Origin: Microbacterium sp.
GTDB taxonomy: Bacteria; Actinomycetota; Actinomycetes; Actinomycetales; Microbacteriaceae
Length of the DNA stretch: 64,000 nucleotides
Direction: 5' to 3'
Assembly: GCF_011620665.1 (NCBI RefSeq)
Contig: NZ_WOYQ01000045.1
Coordinates: 1 to 64,000, forward strand
Each line of letters begins with the position of its first letter. Position 1 is the stretch's first letter. A program made the translations under genes and the position numbers. The notes under the pieces were generated by a model. That model did not search any database. It was not told the DNA's origin and saw only the letters and a program-made list of their open reading frames with translations. Shown here in pieces: positions 58,203 to 64,000 of the stretch.

Positions 58203-59647
58203 CGCTCACAGCTCGTATTGAGGTGGATACCGTGCCGATGCTCGTACTGGCCGGCGCGGGCGCGGCTCCCGCCGATGTCGGACTCACGGGGCGTCGCGCC
58301 GCCGTGCGCGCGGACGTCGAGATCGACGGCCCCGGCTGGCATGCGTCGCTGCCGCTCTACGCCGCTCGCTGGGGCGGGAACGCCCGCCCGCTGCCGTCGG
58401 GCGATTACCGGCTCATCGTCAACGGCGCTCCCGGCGCGGCGACGGCGTCTGTTCCGCTCACCATGACGCCGGTCCTCCGGGCGACGCTGACCGGTGGCGT
58501 CCTCACCGTCGGGCCGCCCATCGATCCGGCCTACGACTCGGGGGAAGGGCAGGACGCGCTCGAGCGCCGTTACGCGACGCGTCCGACGGAGCTGGAGAAC
58601 GCCGTCTTCTTCGAGAGCTTCTATGGTCGCAACGCGTCGTGCAATCCGCGTGCCGTTGATCGGGAACTCGCGCGTGTCGCCCCCGGCGTTCGCCGCTACT
58701 GGAGCGTGATCGATTTGTCGGTCGATGTACCGGAGGGTGCGATCGCGGTCATCGAGGGGAGCCCGGACTGGTGGCGTGCGCGCGGGTCCGCGCGGCTGCT
58801 CGTCGTCAACGATTGGCTGCACCGACGTTTCGCGCGCCGGGGCGGTCAGGTCGTGCTGCAGACGTGGCACGGGACGCCGCTGAAGAAGCTGGCCCTGCAC
58901 CGACCGGGTTTCGATCCGCGCCGCATGGCAGCGGTCTTCCGTGAGGGGAGGCGTTGGGACGTGCTGCTGGCCCAGAACCCCTACGCAGGGCGCATGCTGC
59001 GAAGGGCATACGCCTTTCTCCGACGCCCGATCTGGGTCGAAGGCTACCCGCGCAACGATGTGTTGATCACGGGAGACGCGGCAGCGACCCGGATGGCCTT
59101 GGGACTGTCAGCCCGGGAACGCGTCATTCTGTATGCGCCAACCTGGCGCGACGACCGCGATCAGATCGTCGACTTCTTGGATCTGTCCCGACTGGCTGAT
59201 GCGACCGGTGCGACGGTGCTCGTGCGCGGACACTCCCGCACACTGCTCCCCGGCTCCGACGTGCAGGGCGAGCGGGTGATCGACGTCACGGCGTATCCCG
59301 ATGTTTCAAAGCTGCTGCTCGTGGCCGATGCTCTCATCACCGATTACTCTTCGGTGATGTTCGACTACACGGTGACGGGCAAGCCGATCTACTTCTTCGC
59401 GCCGGACATCGATCACTATCGTGGCGAGTTGCGTGGCTTCTACTTCGATCTGGCCGACCATGCCCCGGGGCCGATCGCCACCAGTCAGGACGAGCTGGAG
59501 GCGCAGCTGGCGGATGCCGAGGTGCCGACTCGCTACCGTGACCGCTATCTCGACTGGCAGGAACGTTTCAACAGTCGCGACGATGGACACGCCGCCGAGC
59601 GCGTCGTGGCGCGCATTCTGGACCAGGGGTTCGTCGATCGGGGATGA
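58199..59647 (+). CDS. CDP-glycerol glycerophosphotransferase family protein with N-terminal beta domain
   Basis: LQTWHGTPLKKLALHRPGFD, LYAPTWRDDRDQ, LVRGHSRTL, LITDYSSVMFDYTVTGKPIYFFAPDI; 4-nt overlap with the upstream gene. Confidence 0.92.
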   Translation: MTLTARIEVDTVPMLVLAGAGAAPADVGLTGRRAAVRADVEIDGPGWHASLPLYAARWGGNARPLPSGDYRLIVNGAPGAATASVPLTMTPVLRATLTGGVLTVGPPIDPAYDSGEGQDALERRYATRPTELENAVFFESFYGRNASCNPRAVDRELARVAPGVRRYWSVIDLSVDVPEGAIAVIEGSPDWWRARGSARLLVVNDWLHRRFARRGGQVVLQTWHGTPLKKLALHRPGFDPRRMAAVFREGRRWDVLLAQNPYAGRMLRRAYAFLRRPIWVEGYPRNDVLITGDAAATRMALGLSARERVILYAPTWRDDRDQIVDFLDLSRLADATGATVLVRGHSRTLLPGSDVQGERVIDVTAYPDVSKLLLVADALITDYSSVMFDYTVTGKPIYFFAPDIDHYRGELRGFYFDLADHAPGPIATSQDELEAQLADAEVPTRYRDRYLDWQERFNSRDDGHAAERVVARILDQGFVDRG

Positions 59648-59665
59648 CGGCGTCGCTGCCCCCGG

Positions 59666-60757
59666 TCAGGGGAGCGGGGTGTTGCGCCTGAGCCGTGACG
59701 TGTCGATGTTCTCGCGTGCACCGCGCACCGTGCCGATGAGGAACCCGACACCCCAGGCCAGGTGCATGGTGGGGATCACGAGGAGGGTCCACATTCGCTC
59801 CCGCCAGCCGGCGGCGGCGGCCGGGGAGAACGCGTATCCGACCACCACGATCGCGTAGGCCAGCAGCGGGAGGTAGACGATCGATGCCGCCAGAGACCAG
59901 CCACCGCTGAACACACCGGTGAGCTGCAGAAGGGCCACCGCGACGGCGAACACGGCGACGGCCACGAGCACCGGCGGGGCGAAGAACCGCACGGAATTGC
60001 GACGACCGTAGCGCCGCACCAGCTCACCCCGCCAGGTCCCCGTCGAGCGGAACTGACGGGCCAGCCGCACCCAGCTTTCGCGTGGCCAGTAGGTCACCGA
60101 CAGGGCGGGGTCGAACCAGACCCGATATCCGGCACGACGGATGCGGAGGTTCAGCTCCCAGTCCTCGCCGCGCCGGAGCGACTCGTCGAAGAGGCCCACC
60201 TCCTCGATCACGGCGCGACGCATGACCCCGAGGTATGCCGACTCGGCCGGCCCCTCCTCGGCCCCGGAATGATACGCGCCCCCGCCGAGTCCGATCCGTG
60301 AGTTATACGCCGCCGCGACCGCGCGCTGGAACGGTGACTGGCCCTCGGCGCGCATGACGCCGCCGACGTTGGCGGCGCGGGTGCGATCGAGCGTCTCGAG
60401 CGCGCGACGGGTGTAGCCCGGCTCGAGAGCCGAGTGTGCGTCGACGCGCACCAGGGTGGGATGGATTCCGGCGCGGATCGCACGGTTGACGCCCACGGGG
60501 ATATCGGCCGCGGGATTCGTGACGAGCCGCACCCGCGGGTCCGCTGCGGAGAGGGATCGAGCGATCGCGTCGGTCGAGTCGGTGGACGGGCCCAGCGCGA
60601 GTATCACCTCGAGCGGGCCGTCGACCTCCTGGGCGAGCACGCTGGCGACGGAACGAGCGAGGTAGTCCTGCTCATTGAGCACGGGCATGACGAACGTGAC
60701 GCCCGACCCCGGTGGGGCGGGGGCGGCATCCCGCAACCGCGATTCGTCTTCGTGCAT
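59666..60757 (-). CDS. Glycosyltransferase family 2, ExoA-like, membrane-associated
   Basis: GVTFVMPVLNEQDYLARSVASVLAQ, VRVDAHSALEPGY, C-terminal TMs. Confidence 0.92.
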   Translation of the reverse strand: MHEDESRLRDAAPAPPGSGVTFVMPVLNEQDYLARSVASVLAQEVDGPLEVILALGPSTDSTDAIARSLSAADPRVRLVTNPAADIPVGVNRAIRAGIHPTLVRVDAHSALEPGYTRRALETLDRTRAANVGGVMRAEGQSPFQRAVAAAYNSRIGLGGGAYHSGAEEGPAESAYLGVMRRAVIEEVGLFDESLRRGEDWELNLRIRRAGYRVWFDPALSVTYWPRESWVRLARQFRSTGTWRGELVRRYGRRNSVRFFAPPVLVAVAVFAVAVALLQLTGVFSGGWSLAASIVYLPLLAYAIVVVGYAFSPAAAAGWRERMWTLLVIPTMHLAWGVGFLIGTVRGARENIDTSRLRRNTPLP

Positions 60758-60822
60758 CCGTTGATCATCGCATGCCCTGTCTCCCTCATGAGGTACCGCG
60801 CGGCGCTGGCTAGGCTGGGATC

Positions 60823-62097
60823 GTGGGCATCATCTCGGACGGCCGGAAGGCCCTCTCGCTCGTTCAGAAGGCGGTGAACAACCGCCACGTCGCCCGCGAG
60901 GTGCGCACGCGGCTCACTGCCGTGCCGCTCCAGCCTGTGAATCATTTCCGGGTGGCGGTCTATTTCGCGGACGGCGCAGTGAACATGTATCAGATCCGGC
61001 AGTGGTACAAGCCCCTCGCCGTGCTCGCGCGCACGTGGCCCGTCGTCGTCCTCAGCCGCAATGCGCACGGCGCACGGGCGCTGTTGATGGACGGCGCCCT
61101 GCCCGTCGCCTTCGTGCCGACGGTCCGGTCGCTGGAGAAGTACATCGCGGAACAGGACATCCGCATCGTGCTGTACGTGAATCAGAACACCCGCAACTTT
61201 CAGATGTTCCGCTACGGGCATCGCTGGCACGTGTTCATCAACCACGGCGAGTCCGACAAGATGTACATGACCACCAACCAATTCAAGGCGTATGACTACG
61301 CCCTGATCGCCGGCGATGCTGCGCGGGCGCGGCTCAGACGCGTCCTCTGGGATTACGACTTCGCCACACGCACGATCGCCATCGGACGACCCCAGGCGGA
61401 CCACTATTCCGGCGCCCTGCCGTATTCCCCCGATGAGCGCACGGTCGTCCTCTACGCCCCGACGTGGGAGGGTGACCGTCCGTCTGCGCACTACGGTTCG
61501 GTCCGCACGCACGGCGAGGCGCTGGCCGCCGGCATCCTCGCCTCGCCGGCCCATCGGCTGATCTACCGTCCGCACCCGCGATCAGGCGTCGTCGACCCGG
61601 AGTACGGAGCGGTGAACGCGCGCATCATCAACATGATCCGTTCCGCGAATCGCGCTGATTCTGCGGCGCAGCATGTCTTCGACGACGGCGCCGATCTCGG
61701 ATGGCAGCTGGCCGCTGCCGATGTGGCCGTCGTCGACATTTCGGCGATGGTCTACGACCGTCTCGCTGCCGGCAAACCGCTGCTGGTCACCCGACCGGCT
61801 GACAACCGCGCCGTTGTCGACACCCACGGCTATCTGGGGGATGCCGAGTGGCTCGACGCGGCGGCATCCGGTGACATCGTCGCGGCCGTCCGGAGGCTCC
61901 AAGATGACCCGCTGGCCGTCGAGCGCCTGGGGGAATGGGTGCGCCACTATTTCGGCGACGCGTCGCCGGGTGCGGCGACCGCACGGTTCCACGGCGCGAT
62001 CGCGGAGCTCATGGACCGCTGGGAGGCATGGCACGTCCGGACAGCAGACGGCGCCGATGAGCTCGAATCAGACGCGGCCGAGCTCGGGGACGAGTGA
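60823..62097 (+). CDS. Divergent CDP-glycerol glycerophosphotransferase-like protein
   Basis: VFINHGESDKMYMTTNQFKAYDYALIAG, VVLYAPTWEGDRPS, IYRPHPRSGV, VAVVDISAMVYDRLAAGKPLLVTRP. Confidence 0.82.
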   Translation: MGIISDGRKALSLVQKAVNNRHVAREVRTRLTAVPLQPVNHFRVAVYFADGAVNMYQIRQWYKPLAVLARTWPVVVLSRNAHGARALLMDGALPVAFVPTVRSLEKYIAEQDIRIVLYVNQNTRNFQMFRYGHRWHVFINHGESDKMYMTTNQFKAYDYALIAGDAARARLRRVLWDYDFATRTIAIGRPQADHYSGALPYSPDERTVVLYAPTWEGDRPSAHYGSVRTHGEALAAGILASPAHRLIYRPHPRSGVVDPEYGAVNARIINMIRSANRADSAAQHVFDDGADLGWQLAAADVAVVDISAMVYDRLAAGKPLLVTRPADNRAVVDTHGYLGDAEWLDAAASGDIVAAVRRLQDDPLAVERLGEWVRHYFGDASPGAATARFHGAIAELMDRWEAWHVRTADGADELESDAAELGDE

Positions 62098-62132
62098 CGT
62101 CCCTCAGCGCGTGACGAGACGCTCGATCGCGC

Positions 62133-63104
62133 TCAGCGGTATCGGCAGCCAGTCCGGGCGAGGCGGAGCGTGCCGGCGACGTAGTCGAAGGACCGCAGCA
62201 TGCCGGCGATATCGCGCAGCGCGAGGTCCGGCGCTCGCCGCTCCTCGATCGGGCGCATCGGCTCGCCCTCGAAGTCCAACACGACCCACCCTCGTCCGGG
62301 CACGGAGATCACCTGACCCAGGTGATAATCCCCGTGCACCCGCTGCAGCGCGGGCCAGACCTCGCCGGCCGCCGCGGCGTAGATGTCTTCGATGGCGCGG
62401 CGTTGCGGCTGGAGCGCCGGCACTTCATCGAACGCGATGGCGAGCCGGCGGATCCACGCCCCAGCCAGGGTCGTGCGTGCTGCGGCGTCGGCCGGCACGG
62501 TCGGGAAGAGTCTCGCCAGGTCCCGGTGGACCTCCGCGGTCGCGCGACCGAGCGCATCGGCGCCGGAGGTGAAGTCGGCGTGCGCCGAGGCGGCGCGCAG
62601 CGCGACGCGCCAGGCGTCCTCGACGTCGGGGAGGAACTCCTGCGCGAACGCGAACGGCGGGGCCGACGGCGATCGGCAGATGATCGACGTATTGGATTGC
62701 TCTCCGGCGAGGACATCGGTCGGGAAGTCACCCGCGTCGAGCCCGAGCTCGGCGAGGAGGGCATGCGTGTACGCGAGGTCATGCGGACCGTCGATCAGGA
62801 TCGTGCCCGCATCGCCGCGGCCGATGACCGACGTCGCGGGCGAGGCGCCCGCGAGGACTCGTTCCACGACGGGAACCTGATAGACGACCGGTTTCGCCGG
62901 CGCGTCGTCGACGAGGACCAGAACTCGCACAGTGGCGGACTCGTCGTCGCCGCGGAGTCGTCGGTCAGCCAGCACGCGCAACCTCGGCGGGGATGCGGAG
63001 CCGGTGAACCACCGTTGGCGGGGCAGCCACGGTGTCAGTTCTGCCAGCGTGCTTTCCGTGGGCGGAGGCTCGTCGGCACTCCGACGTCCGTGGGGTTCAG
63101 ACAC
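62133..63104 (-). CDS. Maltokinase-like phosphotransferase, apparently internally deleted and frameshifted near the 3' end (probable pseudogene)
   Basis: PWLPRQRWFTGS... and VHGDYHLGQVISVPGRGWVVLDFEGEPMRPIEERRAPDLALRDIAGMLRSFDYVAG are maltokinase-like; ends prematurely (TLRLARTGCRYR*) while RPDWLPIPLSAIERLVTR* lies in another frame immediately downstream (stop at 62104). Confidence 0.8.
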   Translation of the reverse strand: MSEPHGRRSADEPPPTESTLAELTPWLPRQRWFTGSASPPRLRVLADRRLRGDDESATVRVLVLVDDAPAKPVVYQVPVVERVLAGASPATSVIGRGDAGTILIDGPHDLAYTHALLAELGLDAGDFPTDVLAGEQSNTSIICRSPSAPPFAFAQEFLPDVEDAWRVALRAASAHADFTSGADALGRATAEVHRDLARLFPTVPADAAARTTLAGAWIRRLAIAFDEVPALQPQRRAIEDIYAAAAGEVWPALQRVHGDYHLGQVISVPGRGWVVLDFEGEPMRPIEERRAPDLALRDIAGMLRSFDYVAGTLRLARTGCRYR

Positions 63105-63143
63105 CGGCGACCGTGTCGACGCGCATCAGCGGGCGAGCGGGGG

Positions 63144-63353
63144 TCACTCGTCGCCCTGAGGGGTGGCCTCAGGCTGCGCTGCATCGAGGTGGAGCTCGAC
63201 GGGAACCGAAAAGGCCACTCCGGCCGCGCCGAGGATTCCGAGGTCGTCGACCGGCGGCGGCAAGATCTCGGTGGGTTCACGAGGCTCCCACGGCTCGGAG
63301 GGCAGCCCGCCCCACTCGGTCGGCTCCTCGGGACGACTCTGGAAGATTCCCAT
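63144..63353 (-). CDS. Small hypothetical protein (69 aa, acidic/Pro-rich)
   Basis: MGIFQSRPEEPTEWGGLPSEPWEPREPTEILPPPVDDLGILGAAGVAFSVPVELHLD; coding-like composition, fits between its neighbours. Confidence 0.55.
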   Translation of the reverse strand: MGIFQSRPEEPTEWGGLPSEPWEPREPTEILPPPVDDLGILGAAGVAFSVPVELHLDAAQPEATPQGDE

Positions 63354-63357
63354 GCCG

Positions 63358-64000
63358 TTATTCTCCTTCCAGCGCGGAGGCGGCGGCTCCGGTGCGGGGC
63401 GCGCGGCGCGCCACCGTGCTCGCTGCGCTGCCGATGGCCTCTGTCACGGATCCCGTCACGCGACGCCCGCCCGCGACGACCGCGCTGCCGGCACGCACAA
63501 GACCCACCGCAGCGACTCGTTCACAGGGGGCGGCACCCTCGTGGGGTTCGAGCTCGGCCGGGTACAGCTGCGGCGGCACGCCGAACGCGCGGTGCGAGCT
63601 GACGATCGCACGGCGTCCGAGCACGCGGTTGCCGGCACCACCGACGGCAGCGCCGATCCCGAAGGGGAGAGCCTTGCCGATGACGGATGCGCCGCCCTTC
63701 GCCGCGTACTGTCGGACGAACATCGGCTTCAGCCGGTCTAGGAGCGGGCCGACGGCGGCACGGGGGAGCGAGGTCGTGACCAGCTTCCCCCAGTACCTGT
63801 CGCGACTCTCGGCACCTCCGGTGAGCTGCCCGCTCAGCTGGGCGATGAGCTCGACGCCCTCTTCTCCGAGCATGAGGGTGAGGACGAGAGCCCGGGCGCG
63901 ATCCGGACTCTCGATGCGGATGCCGTGCAATTCCGCCAGTGATTGTGCGTACAGCGCAGTGGCCTCGATGAAGCCGATGGTTTCGACTCCGCCGAGCGCG
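63358..64000 (-). CDS. Conserved hypothetical protein (possibly EcsC-like), truncated by the window edge
   Basis: Reading frame stays open from 63930 to the window end (RALGGVETIGFIEATALYAQSLAELHGIRIESPDRAR...). Confidence 0.65.
   Translation of the reverse strand, partial: ALGGVETIGFIEATALYAQSLAELHGIRIESPDRARALVLTLMLGEEGVELIAQLSGQLTGGAESRDRYWGKLVTTSLPRAAVGPLLDRLKPMFVRQYAAKGGASVIGKALPFGIGAAVGGAGNRVLGRRAIVSSHRAFGVPPQLYPAELEPHEGAAPCERVAAVGLVRAGSAVVAGGRRVTGSVTEAIGSAASTVARRAPRTGAAASALEGE

Overview
This 64 kb window is high-GC actinobacterial chromosome, most like a Microbacteriaceae/Microbacterium-type genome (an inference from protein style and gene order). It is mostly dense core genome. I see no phage, IS element, integrase or CRISPR array. 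Contents left to right: a peptide-type ABC transporter (permeases, fused ATPase, SBP); typA; a Dap/lysine block (fdxA-dapC, gltA, ppk2, dapD, dapE); DUF3117, O-methyltransferase, tatB, mrp, DUF1003, MgtE_N/CBS; M24 peptidase, EEP and PHP hydrolases; DEAD-box helicase; ArsR-SulP; DUF3107; adnA-adnB, nudC and a short UvrD2; an orphan E1/TOMM-like zinc protein; DUF2342 protease, PDZ/Lon-like protease and UPF0182; a seven-gene idi-crtE-crtB-crtI-crtYe-crtYf-crtEb C50-carotenoid operon with a divergent MarR regulator; initiator tRNA-fMet; nitrilase and aminotransferase; HtrA; a locus with three CDP-glycerol glycerophosphotransferase-like genes and a GT2; and a maltokinase that looks internally deleted and frameshifted. 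The most notable non-gene signals are: (i) at least 16 genes with a TANNNT hexamer 6-7 nt before the start codon, a leaderless-mRNA signature; (ii) a perfect inverted repeat filling the 31-bp marR/idi intergenic region; (iii) a 36-bp perfect palindromic GATC/AGCT array containing an SBP stop codon; (iv) a tail-to-tail overlap placing a CxC zinc motif antisense to the end of uvrD2; (v) the maltokinase deletion scar. Family assignments come from motif recognition only; no searches were run.
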